DNA of 64,000 nt from Solen grandis. Lineage: Eukaryota > Mollusca > Bivalvia > Adapedonta > Solenidae. Under the pieces are notes generated by a model. The model had not been told where the DNA came from. It saw nothing but the letters and a program-made list of their open reading frames with translations, and made no database searches. A program made the position numbers and the translations under genes. The stretch lies in NCBI GenBank assembly GCA_021229015.1, contig CM037783.1, positions 2,882,725-2,946,724 of the forward strand, given 5' to 3'. Shown here one piece after another: positions 46,301-57,600 of this stretch; the first letter of the stretch is position 1; each line of letters begins with the position of its first letter.

Positions 46301-46999
46301 GTCCCTGTTCCTGAAAGTAAGAACAAGGCATATAAAAATATAGAATATGAAGAAGATAATGGTTTACAACTAAAAGTTATATATGTATAATGTATTTTCT
46401 GCTTCAGGGATACACAGCTTAATACAATTCTTTTTTTAAAAAAAAAGAGAGATTATATTTAAATCGTATTTGTTTTATGCTTCACGAACTCAATAGCCGC
46501 TATATATAGACACGTTTCATAAATACATACGCATTATTCATACTGGTAGATAAATATCTTCTTACCAATGCAATTTTGGGGTTTCAAAATAAATCGAAAT
46601 CTGATATACATTGTTTGTTTTATTTTTTTTGACTAAATCTTTTTAACGATCGACAGTGATCAAAATGACTGCTTCGATTTCAACAACCAATACACGTTTT
46701 TGTAAACAATATAAACTCAAAGGACGGAAATGTTTATGCAGTTGGGAAACATATTTTATATTTTCATATAAAATATATTACCTATATGCAATGATACATG
46801 TTTAGGTACATGCTTCACATCCCAGTGAAAAAAAAAACTATAAAGAAAAACCTGAAAATATTTAAAGCATTGTATCATTATTCTAATAACCAAATTTAAA
46901 CTTACCTTCATTTCTAACGTCACTGAAGGCCTGCTCAGAAACAATAAAAGATTGTACAAAAGGTATCAAGACAATTCTGATGAAATTTGCAAACTCCAT
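43332..46999 (-). CDS. Secreted ADAM/ADAMTS-like protein, predicted catalytically dead
   Basis: Three exons: 46906-46999 (ATG, signal peptide MEFANFIRIVLIPFVQSF), 43863-46310 and 43332-43681, with phases joining at Gly codons; 963 residues. In order: a prodomain; a basic processing site RNKRSARR (about residue 199); a reprolysin-type domain starting YTVELLMVVDYAAF; a Met-turn-like VMAP; a disintegrin-like stretch; an ADAMTS cysteine-rich module (VGLACMLPGKG, GTPCGNKKYCLNGQC); two PLAC-like six-cysteine modules (about 544-619); a Ser/Thr-rich mucin-like linker; and a charged, probably helical C-terminus. No WxxW thrombospondin repeats are seen. The zinc motif position reads QQISRSLGVRDD (residues 375-386), where the family has HExxHxxGxxHD. 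All three zinc His and the catalytic Glu are therefore replaced. If the last intron is retained, the protein ends about 8 residues after 43863. Confidence 0.85.
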
Positions 47000-48095
47000 A
47001 GTTTAATGCTCTTTTTGTATGAGCTCCAGGTGTAACCCCTTTGGTTGACCGTTTTTCTTTGTGGCGGAAAACGTGAATCCAAATATAACGTAAAAGCAAA
47101 ATTAGGCCAAGCCAATTTAGTTTTCCATATATAGTCGTTTGTTACCGAAAGTTAAAGCGCAGATGCAAAATCGTTCATTGTTTCAACACACGCTACGTTT
47201 TTTTTTCCTCACAATAATGAGCAAGAGATAAAGTGCGTAGCGCCGACTGCGCACAAAGCGCATGTGCGTATGAATCCCTGGAGAAATAGACACATAAATG
47301 TGGTTCTATATCCAATTTTCCCAGTATATATCCCCTGGATTCTCACTTGTGTGAAGATGGATACTCGATTTCATGGTATTCAATTTGGACCTTTTTTATT
47401 CTAGTTTAGAAAATATAGACATATTTAGTCCGCTTACCTCCACTGATTACCACTCCCCAATTTAAAACTGTATGGCTGTATTTATAACATTAGTTTATGT
47501 GTTACGTTTTGTATTTTGAGTTCTACTAAACATGTTCAGATAAAGAAAGTACCGGTAGGTGTCGTCGGGTACTCGCGGTCGCTTAAAACAATGTGCATGT
47601 ATCATCCATTCAAATCACTTTTTTTTTTGTCCAGTATATTAGCAAAATGAATAAATATGCTCAATTTTCCACTTAATTTTCGTATAAAGATACAACGACA
47701 TGAACACTCAACATTTTTGACATTGTTTGTCAAAGCTTGCAAAGAATATCGACATAATTATTAAAAAATCTTTGTGGCATAAAAAAACACAATATTTCAT
47801 TAGATATATTAGCGTTCAGCACTTTATTGGTTAACATATACACCTAAGTAACTCTCACACATATTTTTTTTAAAATACTTAACAAACAAGTTTTATTTTA
47901 ATTATCAATTATTAATATCACACTTTTACAAATTCCAGTAAGAAAAGGCCAACAACATCAATACCATTTAAATCAAGAATTATACAAGTTAAAACATTTA
48001 TATATCGGTCATTTATTGATTATTTTGAATAAATACACATTTTTGGCTAACACATAAGTTTAAAGTTGCTTTTAGGTAGATTGGGAAACATGCTT

Positions 48096-48242
48096 TTACA
48101 CTTGATTCTTAACCATCTCGACGGTTTCTGAGCAGTACAGGGACTTCGCACCAGGGAAGGTTTTGAACAAGTATTTCACAGCGGGGATGGAACAAGCAAA
48201 TTCACGGATCAAAAGACAATGAACATTACTAATGAACCATGA
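48096..48242 (-). CDS. Coding-like C-terminal fragment, unrecognised
   Basis: 48 open codons end in TAA. The last part reads IREFACSIPAVKYLFKTF followed by PGAKSLYCSETVEMVKNQV and stop, with balanced, protein-like composition. There is no in-frame ATG, so it would be a terminal exon or a degraded gene. Family not recognised. Its 5' border is unclear; an acceptor TTCATTAG lies near 48225. Confidence 0.4.
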   Translation of the reverse strand, partial: SWFISNVHCLLIREFACSIPAVKYLFKTFPGAKSLYCSETVEMVKNQV

Positions 48243-48417
48243 TTATAATACATGTAATACAAGACTTCTCACGGATGTTCACAAATGAATTTATGTTATC
48301 CATTTTGCTTTTTCAGTTACAATATCTATCTAAAGAAACGCATATTTTTAGAAATAAAAATATCTGATACGTTTAAACATTATTTCAACGATTTCTATTT
48401 AAGGAAGCTGGATATCA

Positions 48418-48590
48418 AGAAACAATTGTTTTATTTGGCGTGGCCTGACAGAAAACACCATTGACAAGACAGTGGGAACAGGTTGTACTTTGTGCTGTTC
48501 TTAGACAGGAAGGAGGTGTCGGGTTCCATGGTAACATTGAATGAGAGACAGCGCGCCGATTTTGCTTGACCTGTGGCCTAGGCCGCTAGC
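48418..48590 (-). CDS. Possible cysteine-containing terminal exon
   Basis: An open frame after an AG acceptor (GGTGACAGCTAG) reads RPRPQVKQNRRAVSHSML and then CSHCLVNGVFCQATPNK before TGA. A competing frame (MEPDTSFLSKNSTKYN) is also open, so the choice is uncertain. Could be an exon of the same unknown gene as 48096-48242. Confidence 0.2.
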
Positions 48591-49339
48591 TGTCACCGGC
48601 TTAACAAAATGATATCGAACACACGTACTGTAACAAGTTTAGATGTTATTCAAAAATACATATATTTAACGGCCCTATAACATGGCGAATAAAGTTTTTT
48701 GACCCTGAACATCTACATGTATTTTAATACTGAGTATAAAATACATTAACTAATCTATTTACATGAAACAATATTATAAATCTATCTATTTATTGCGAAC
48801 ATATATCAATTTTAAGTGTTAGTCTGTTGTACGAATGACAACATTATCAATGATATGACGGCAATTCCATGCTTTAGAACGTAACAACTATCAAAACAAA
48901 ACAAGAAATATCTTTTAAAAAGATGTTCGGCGTTGATTGGTGATTAAAGTAATGGAAATTACAGAAGCTTATGTAATCGGCGGATTAAACATTATTATAA
49001 TGAGGAGCACTATATGGAGATAGCGAAACAGACTATAATGTACTAGTACTGCAGATGTATGCCTCCGATAGAAGTATTTTTATAAAACAACTGCATGTCA
49101 AAGAAACTCACCCGAATATTTTCTGAGTACGACGCATATATGTCAGTAAGTTGTCATCTCAACAGTAACATTATCCCTTACGTAGATTAAGGGCATTTTC
49201 TACCAATGAAAATCGTTCAAATATTCATTTGGTCTTTTCTTACGTCAACATCTGTAAATGGATCAAAAGTGACGCTAGACAGCTACACCGAAAATAAATC
49301 ACAAACAGCTTTCATTTTTCTATTAAATGTGAACAAAAG

Positions 49340-49615
49340 CGCGGTAAGCGTGACTAACCGATAGTGTTTTCTGTGAGCAAGAATGGAATGAAGCGTTATA
49401 GTTGTTGTTGTTGTGTCGCAGTTTACCGTCACTTGTGACTGTATTTCAGTCATAGCGACGTCCAGGTGGTGATCCCGAGTGCACAGAGGCAACCGATTAG
49501 AACCAAGGACCTACCGTGAAATTTCCTCAAAAGAAAAATCCGAGTTACCCGGTCGGGATTCGAACGCACTGAGGTGAAGGGCTGGATGATGTAAAGTCAG
49601 CGGCCACAGAGGCTC
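49340..49615 (-). mobile_element. tRNA-derived SINE (reverse)
   Basis: Minus strand: head with GGCCGCTGACTTTACATCAT, B box GTTCGAATCCCGACCGGG, body with GGTAGGTCCTTGGTTCTAATC, CATAGCGAC reversed motifs, and the tail GACTGAAATACAGTC. The same family as 11744-11985, diverged. Confidence 0.5.
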
Positions 49616-49925
49616 AAAAAATTATAGTAAACATGTTAGTGTACACGTGTACAGACACGACGGTAATGCATGAATACCTGTATCTTAGCCATTGTTACCT
49701 GATCTTTGAATTAAAATACCGAGTAATAATCATGATTCTTTCGTAAAATGGTTTTCATATTTAACATCTTCACAAACTTCATCGGCTTGCAGCCATTTTA
49801 ACTATAACCATAGCACAAGTTCAATTAACAAAATAAAGTAATTGTCTGGTGTTGATCGAGGCTCAATATCCTATTCAGTCTTAGATAATGTTAATATTTC
49901 AATTTTATTTTGGCAGCTCCATTTC

Positions 49926-51998
49926 TTAGAACATTCTCACGTGACATAAGAGACAGTTTTTGTGCTTTCTCTCCTTAGCATACGGCAGCAAGAAGCGCGC
50001 AATCTCTGGATAATGAAGATCATTGTTATCCGAATTCTTCACGAGGAGCTGCAGGTTTTCCACAGCTTGTTGTCTGTGAACCGGTCTATGGATGCTGTTG
50101 TAAGACAGTGCCAACAGGAAATAGGCATAAACAATGGAATCGACAAAGACAAATCCCTTGTAATCGGTATCGTCATCTGTCTTGGCCTCTCTGTCCTTCA
50201 GCATCTGTATCGCTTCCGGTGCAAAGGGTACTTCCCATGGCGAGAAAGCAACTTCAAGGGAAGCCCATTCCGTCAGAGACGGTGCGTTACCGAGGAGTGA
50301 CGTCACAGACCGGTGCTTCCTTAAAGTAACTGGTTTCTTGCTTGTTTTCATTCGACGTGTTTTGTCGCCAGTTGTGTTGACGATGTATTCATTGAATTGT
50401 CTCAGAAGCTGCATGAGAATTTTTATGCATTCGTCATAGTTCTCCGTCATATAGTAGAAGGTCGCTAATTTGAGCTTTGTTGAACTGGCATCGACGCCTA
50501 TAGCTTCTTCCATGCACTTTTGCGCAGTTGGTATCAGGGTTTGGGACCCACCTTTCCGATTGTACGGGTAGGATTTGGACATGCCCAGGTAACAGATCCC
50601 CATGTGGCTTTTTATCATGAGTTTGACAATTCCAGTGGTAGGGACGTCCGGAAAATGGACAGGATCGCGCATGGTCGGGTATTCAATGAACATGGTCATT
50701 GCATCAATCGTACTTTGAAGATCTTGTCGCTCCGTCAGGTGTAAGATGACCCTGATTGTTGCATTGAAGAGGGTATAGCAACGCTCTACCATCGACACGG
50801 AACTCTCACAGCCTTCTGTGCCCCAGTGGGTGTCAAAGCAGTCACATCTAATCTGTATCTTGTGCCGGGCTAGCATCATGCTCATATTCGGTGGTAAACA
50901 TTGAAGAATACACATCCATCCTTTTTCCAACTGCGCAGACAAAGCGTTTGTCAGCCTGATTCTTGTGTCTCCTTGGATACGCGGCGCAAACAGGTTGTGG
51001 CTTGGGATGAAGTAATGGGGAAGGCTGCCATCTTCAAGACATTGCAATAGCTTTTCAAGGCATCCCACGAAGCATCTTGTAAGTTTTTCGACGGTCCACT
51101 CGGAAGAATGGGTGCTCTCAACCATGTGTAACATGATTGTCTTTATGTGGTATGACGAAACTCCTTCAAGGACCTGCGGATTTATGACGTGGTGGACCAA
51201 CAGTTTAATTAGAAAGAAACACTGTTGTTGTGTGATATTGAATGTGCGCACCAAGAGTTTCTCTGCCAACGAAAACGACCATCTCCATTCAAGATGCTTG
51301 TTTGGGCTCTCTGGATTCCCTTTGGGTATGACATGGCAGCCATGTTGAAGGATAAATTTCTTCAATTCTACGGAGGGCCAGACATACCTTCGAGACCGGA
51401 AGGCCCATTCTCTGGCGGCAAGCGGCCAAACTGGGGAATGTATGCACAAGATTGGCTTCACCGGAGACCGTAGCACACCTGACACCGCCGGGGCACTCAC
51501 TGTACCAGTGGTATTCCGACTATACGCATCCATCACTAACTTTCCCGCAAGAATCATCCTGCCTTGTTCGTCTGCTAGGCAACAACTGGGTGTCGGCATA
51601 ATAGTGGAACTTGCCCCTGTTCCCATGACAACGCACTGTAACCGGACATATGATGGATGATATGTTTGGATCACCTTGAACAAGTGTCCGTCGATGGATG
51701 TGTCTGCTGACTGACGCTGTGGGGCGATTCTTGTACCGGAAACAGTCATCATGACGTTGTAATCAGACCCAAGTCTCTCCAGACCGATTCCCTCTGCACA
51801 ACTTCCGGTCATTATGGCATGGAACATAAAGTCGACGCCTGAGCCATAGTTTGCGATGCCTTCGAGGCTAAATAAGGAGTTGGTATAGTCACTGAGCCAT
51901 TGTCGGAGTTTAACCTGCTCGTGCGATATCCCTACCTCACAACACAGCTCGTTAAGGTGGTGCGAGTCTCGCTCTGATTGATCCAAGCCGCCCCACAT
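49926..51998 (-). CDS. Mab-21/cGAS-like receptor protein with degraded catalytic motif
   Basis: A single 690-codon exon with a 5' acceptor (TTTAATCTAG, exon start about 52008), so a 5' UTR exon probably lies upstream. The N-terminal nucleotidyltransferase signature is TGSCAEGIGLERLGSDYNVM (residues 64-83): G65-S66 then D79-Y-N81-V. The family needs two acids (D/E-h-D/E); here the second is Asn. The Mab-21 C-terminal helical domain follows: VWPLAAREWAF (190-200), GCHVIPKGNPES (220-231), EWRWSFSLAEKLLVRTF (237-253). In bivalve relatives I recall an Asp ten residues before the first WP tryptophan, where this protein has Lys181; that point is from memory. A C-terminal helical, TPR-like region follows. 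cGAS-like receptors sense nucleic acids and make cyclic dinucleotides; this member is probably inactive as an enzyme. Confidence 0.85.
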   Translation of the reverse strand: MWGGLDQSERDSHHLNELCCEVGISHEQVKLRQWLSDYTNSLFSLEGIANYGSGVDFMFHAIMTGSCAEGIGLERLGSDYNVMMTVSGTRIAPQRQSADTSIDGHLFKVIQTYHPSYVRLQCVVMGTGASSTIMPTPSCCLADEQGRMILAGKLVMDAYSRNTTGTVSAPAVSGVLRSPVKPILCIHSPVWPLAAREWAFRSRRYVWPSVELKKFILQHGCHVIPKGNPESPNKHLEWRWSFSLAEKLLVRTFNITQQQCFFLIKLLVHHVINPQVLEGVSSYHIKTIMLHMVESTHSSEWTVEKLTRCFVGCLEKLLQCLEDGSLPHYFIPSHNLFAPRIQGDTRIRLTNALSAQLEKGWMCILQCLPPNMSMMLARHKIQIRCDCFDTHWGTEGCESSVSMVERCYTLFNATIRVILHLTERQDLQSTIDAMTMFIEYPTMRDPVHFPDVPTTGIVKLMIKSHMGICYLGMSKSYPYNRKGGSQTLIPTAQKCMEEAIGVDASSTKLKLATFYYMTENYDECIKILMQLLRQFNEYIVNTTGDKTRRMKTSKKPVTLRKHRSVTSLLGNAPSLTEWASLEVAFSPWEVPFAPEAIQMLKDREAKTDDDTDYKGFVFVDSIVYAYFLLALSYNSIHRPVHRQQAVENLQLLVKNSDNNDLHYPEIARFLLPYAKERKHKNCLLCHVRMF

Positions 51999-52008
51999 TC
52001 TGGTTTCT

Positions 52009-54631
52009 CTAGATTAAAAAAAGAAGAATGTATGATACAAAATACTTTCCATACTTCTACTCCTATTTTGAAATTACGTGCTCCCCCCCCCCTTTTTTGT
52101 TTTAATTTGCGATGTTTTAAATTCCATTTTTTTTAGCCCATGAGGATACAACATGCATATCATTAAATATAATTTGATGCAAATTCAAATAAATATGCTT
52201 TATTTATACAAATCACATCTTGTAACAAAACAATTAATTCAAATTCATTTAAATGACAATCATACTCTTAATTGAGATTTCATATTCAAAGACAATTAAA
52301 AGATAAAAAAAAATCAGTGTCGTTGTGAAATATGACTCGATCCCCTTAGCAAATTATCGATTAATGTATATTTAAAAAATATATATATTTAAAGCCGAAA
52401 TTAGCATTATCAATATATAATATAAGTCCCTGCAATGGCAAATTAATATAACCTATTCATTTAATTCATTCATAAAGTTTAACTCATTACTTCAATATAA
52501 ATTCAATACAAACAATACAATTACAGTTACTTACCTATAGTTTCATAACACTCAGTTCAAACCTAGAAAGATATTTCAAACTGTTCTAATATGTTTTCGT
52601 AAATAACAAGGACACACATTTAACCTATTTCCTGGCATTTAAATTTTAAAACAGGTCGACTTGCTTTTTCACATTTTCGGTCACGGTATTCTGCATTTCA
52701 TTGAGAAAGTTAACTCATTTAGCATTTACTGTTCGATAGTCTCAATTGTTTCACGTTACAGAGCATGCCAATCTAGTCTGTTGGAATTCTCTTATTTCAA
52801 GGCTTGGCTACACGCCCAAATAGTAACAGTTACGGTTTGGGGTCAAACTTCAGTTACCCTTTTAACCTTTATGTCAAACAAACAATTCCTTGGTTTATTT
52901 TTTGTTTTTCAATTTTATTTCAGTCAGAAAGAAAAAGAACAGCCGATCAGTGAAAAAGGCGAATCAATAGTTTGCAAGTTGTTGGAGTGATATGTCTACA
53001 CACAAACTCATAACTACTGTCTCTAGCAGACATACACATTTATGAGAATTTCTACATACCAGCACTGATTAATAAGTGATTTCTCCGTGCGAATTTGAGT
53101 AAATATAAGAATCATGCGCGTTGCCCCGTCTCGTCGGGTTACAAAACACTTCCATGTATAATTATAATGTTGAGTCAATGCGATATATAATGTACAGTGT
53201 CCATAATTGAATATATGTTTGTTGTTTTATTATTCGTCACTATAGCAAGACAAAGTTTTTGGAAGATAAAATACACTAATAGGAGTACTTTGTGAGGCAA
53301 TATTAAACTTAAGACCGTATATACATACATGTATATATAGGATCCCTGATTAAATTCATATATATTTTCACTCGATCGTGATTGTGTCTTAAATTGACAG
53401 AGACTCTCATTAAGGCAATTGACAGCATCTGTGTTGGTTAACTTGTGTTTGAATTACGTTCCACCGACATGATTATATATATGATATTTTTCGAGGATCG
53501 AAGTAAAAATACAAAATCCTCGAATAATTGCAATAGGCCCCTACTCGGAAAACTGATTTAATTTGAACATATACCATTTCACTAGAGGATCAGCAAAATC
53601 CAGTAAATTCGCTGATTTAAATTGACCAATCAGTGACAGGGGAAAAGTCTCAAGTGTATGATTATTATCTCAAGTATACGTTTTGATTTATTGAACATTG
53701 TGTGAAATCTTACACCAGCTAGCATGCATATAAATTCGGTGTTCGGGAAGTGCTCGTTAATTTACGTAGGTTTACGTCTCATTTCGGAGTGCAATGGTCA
53801 ATATATTAAGTTTCATGCAAAATGATAGCTTGTGTCTGTCGGGTCTAGGAATATACCACGAAGTGTGATATTCGTATAACCGCTCCTCGTAATTTCAAGG
53901 TCTGATCTGTTTGCAAACGCGTAAAAATGACACTATATGAAGTAAATGGTCAAACATATATTTCATGACATATGATATAAATGCTTAAATACATTTAATG
54001 TGATATTTGCTAAGCAAGTGTTTAATCAAATTTTAGCCACTTGTTGAATACGAGTCTTTTTAAATGGGTCCTAGCTGAACTGAAAACAGTCCAGATTATA
54101 CCGGTAGTGTAGCTTCCATTTTTGTTGTAAAACACAGCCTTTAATCCAAACAAGACATGCAGTTTTGAGATACTGAACTAGTTTACACAATAAATATACC
54201 TTTCAACGACAAGTTTGCTAACCTGTTTCATAGATTTGATTTTACCTGGATGTAGCTGTTTATGCAAAACAATCTTCCTGGAAAATACGCAATTTACACA
54301 TTTTTTTTATAGAATATGAAGATAAACTTTTCAAACTTTGAAATTTGTTTAATATTTCATATGGATATTGCTATCAGAAATCGTAAACTTTTATGTTTTC
54401 GAAGTTATCATGTCTGATTATTCATTCGATGCACTTTTTATATAAACACCGTTTGACGGGGTTACAAATGTTCAAATTTGTGTACAGATTACATCGTAAA
54501 TACCAAGAAACCGTTCAAGGGGCACCTGGCAACAGAATTTGTTTCATGGCGGCATTCAGTGTTGTTGATGTTTTGAAAATTCTTGTTTGAAAAATAGCTA
54601 ATATTGGACAAAAAAAGGCTAAGGTTACAAA
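52009..54631. other. Intergenic region between divergent genes
   Basis: Lies between the cGAS-like gene (minus) and the CFAP54-like gene (plus). A plus-strand open frame of 109 codons (52661-52990) has no domain or splice support. It must contain the promoter of the CFAP54-like gene and upstream exon(s) of the cGAS-like gene, neither of which I can place. Confidence 0.4.
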
Positions 54632-54639
54632 ATGGCGGC
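54628..54639 (+). promoter_or_regulatory. YY1-type motif overlapping the start codon
   Basis: AAAATGGCGGC spans the ATG of the first coding exon and fits the YY1 core (AANATGGCGGC), often found at the 5' end of broadly expressed genes. A related CATGGCGGC lies near 54545. Motif match only. Confidence 0.35.
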
Positions 54640-57600
54640 TATATTGAGGAGTGCTGCAGCGGCAGTCTCCAATAAAGGCATGCCGAGCACATTCTACAGT
54701 AAAGACAAACCAAATCCTGTTCTACAATCACTCGAGAAAGAAATCAAAGAATTTATGGGATTTATCAAGAAAAGGCACGCAACGGGATTTTCAAAGCCAG
54801 GAGAAGAATCTCAATCAAGGCCGTATGTAGTTCAGTTTGTTTTTAGATTTCATAAAGTAATTGGAATTTCTTTCAGATAGCGTCGAATTTGTTGGTTTCG
54901 CCCATTTTCATGTTCGCACTTTTGTGGATTCTCCAACCCTATAAAAGCCAAGCATACAAACTCACACTCATTGTTTTACAGTTTATGTTACTCTGATAAT
55001 ATATGAAAAATTCAATAATATTGTTAATAATATCGTTAGTAACCTGTTTAAACGAATACAAGGCATATAAAATCTTAGATTGAGATGGATATTGTTTATC
55101 TTTTTTTTTAAATTTATCCTCGAGTGCCCAAACTGCGCCCCGGGTGACACGACTTACCACACACTACTACACACTACCACACACTACTACACACTTCATG
55201 TGTTGTATGTTTTTAATTGATAATTATGGTATTTCTAGTTCATATAATGTTCCTTTTTTCTCTTTTCAAATGAAATTGGTCGACTGTTAAGATCTTTTAT
55301 TATGTATGGGGGCAAACAGCCTATGTAAACGGTGTCAGGTGTCCGTCCGGTGTTGGTGTGAAAACATCTAGTCCGTAAATTTTTGGAATGTTTTATTAAT
55401 TAATTAATTTACTATTGGTTTGTTATCTATTTATTTCTATTATTATTTGATATATAGAATTTTATATTTTTATATATTTGTTGATGCTTTTTAAAAATTA
55501 TGCTGTTATCTCTCTCTCTCTCCCTCGCTCTCAATTCTATCACTGTTATACACACACACTTATCAAAAACAATAACAATGTTTTACATTCACTAGTATTT
55601 ATTCATTATGTAACAAATTAATAAAAGAAGCATTAACAAAACACGAAACCATAGAAATTGAGGATATTATAAATCTTACGGAATAGATGTTTTCACTCCA
55701 ACACCGGACGGACACCTGACGCCATTTGGATATATAGGTTGTTTGCCCTCATACATTTATACATTTTTCATTTATCGATTAATTTCATTTAAAAAGGGAA
55801 AAAAAGAAACATATGAACTAGACATACCGAAATCAACAATAAACCAATAAAAACATACAACACATGAAATGTGTAGCAGTGTGTAGTAGTGTGTAGTAGT
55901 GTGTGGTAAGTCGTGCTGCCGCTGCGCCCCTCTAAGATTTAATTAGGAAATGCAACATAAATAAAATACATAAAATAAAAACTGTTCACGTACCAATTAA
56001 TTCTATCAAATTCACATTGAAACCCCTAAATAATTCTTTTATAAATAATTATTCACTCGGAAATAGCATTTAATACATTACGAGTCAAATATTATGCCAT
56101 CATTTTGTGTGGTCCTAACTCTGCCCCCTAGGTGACGTCATAGCAGTTGCGAATTGTACACATATGACTTCCATTTATAAATGTGTTAACACAGCAGATG
56201 GAATTTCCAAGATCTTTTATTTTAAAAAAATGAGTTCAAAAGGGCCATTCTGCGTGGCAATCATTTTGTATTAAGAAAAACACATAAAAAGAGTGGTGCG
56301 AGATAAAAATTTGCAATATTTATCTGTTTGAATCAAAATTTCGTACAAAAATCATCTGAGTTTATTTACAGAAACATGTTATTGAAAAAAAATCTCACAG
56401 TCGCATACGTGTGTAACAAAATCTAGCGAGACTACGATATAAAAAGGAATGTGGCGGAGTTAGGACAGGGATGCAGTTAGGACCTCCGACGATATTTATT
56501 TTTTTATTAGCTCGACTATTCGAAGAATATGAGAGCTATTGTAGTCGCCCTTGCGTTGGCGTTGGCATTGCAGCTTTTGGTTAAAGTTTTGCATGCAAGT
56601 TACTATCAACCTTATATCTCAATAACTATTTATGGTATTGACTTGAAAGTTTATAAATATGTTCAGGGGCATCAGACAACCAAGGTAGATAACTCTTGAC
56701 TGAATTTAATATGAATTATGGCCCCTTTTTAACTTAGAAATTTTGGTTAAAGTTTTGCATGCAATAGAAAATTTGGTTAAAGTTTTGCATGCAAGCTACT
56801 ATCCAGTTTGTATCTCAATAACCATTCATGGTATTGACTTGAAAGTTTATAAATATGTTTAGGGGCATCAGACAACCAAGGTAGATAACTCTTGATGGGA
56901 TATATTACAAATTATGGCCCCTTTTTAACTTAGAGATTTTGGTTAAAGTTTTGCATGCTGGATACTCTTATGCTTATATCTCAGTATCCAGGCATGCAAT
57001 TGATTTGAAACATCTTTAATATGTTTAGGGTATCATACTTTCATGGTAGATAACTCTTGATAGAATATGTTGCAAATTATGGCCCCTTTTTAACTTAGAA
57101 ATTTTGGTTAAAATTTTGCATGCTGGATACTCTCATGCTAATATCTCAGTATCCAGTCATGCAATTGATTTGAAACATCTTGAATATGTTTAGGGGTATC
57201 ATACTTTCATGGTAGATAACTCTTGATAGAATATGTTATAAATTATGGCCCCTTTTTATCTTAGAAATTTTGGTTAAAGTTTTGCATGCAAGGTACTTTC
57301 ATGCTTATATCTCAGTATCCAAGCATGCAATTGATTTGAAACATCTTAAATACATTTAGGGGTATCATACTATCAAGTCAGATAACTTTTAATGGAATAT
57401 ATTACAAGTTATGGCCCCCTTTTTAACGTAGAAATTTTGGTCAAAGTTTTTGCATGCAAGGTACTTTCATGCTTATATCTCAGTATCCAAGCATGCAATT
57501 GATTTGAAACATCTTAAATACATTTAGGGGTATCATACTATCAAGTTAGATAACTTTTGATTGAATATATTACAAGTTATGGCCCCTTTTTTAACGTAGA

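Larger units (their letters stand above)
47000..49925. other. Gap between minus-strand genes, with two coding-like fragments and a SINE
   Basis: Apart from the fragments at 48096-48242 and 48418-48590 and the SINE at 49340-49615, I see AT-rich DNA with no clear gene. The part next to 47000 is the putative promoter side of the ADAM-like gene. Confidence 0.4.

Noticed and set aside
46311..46326. Start of the ADAM-like protein at the first ATG of the long frame (MFLLS)
   Set aside because: These codons lie upstream of a TTACTTTCAG acceptor; the exon at 46906-46999 supplies a proper ATG and signal peptide and joins in phase at 46310.
49962..51660. Plus-strand open frames opposite the cGAS-like gene
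   Set aside because: Antisense shadows of the 690-codon frame.
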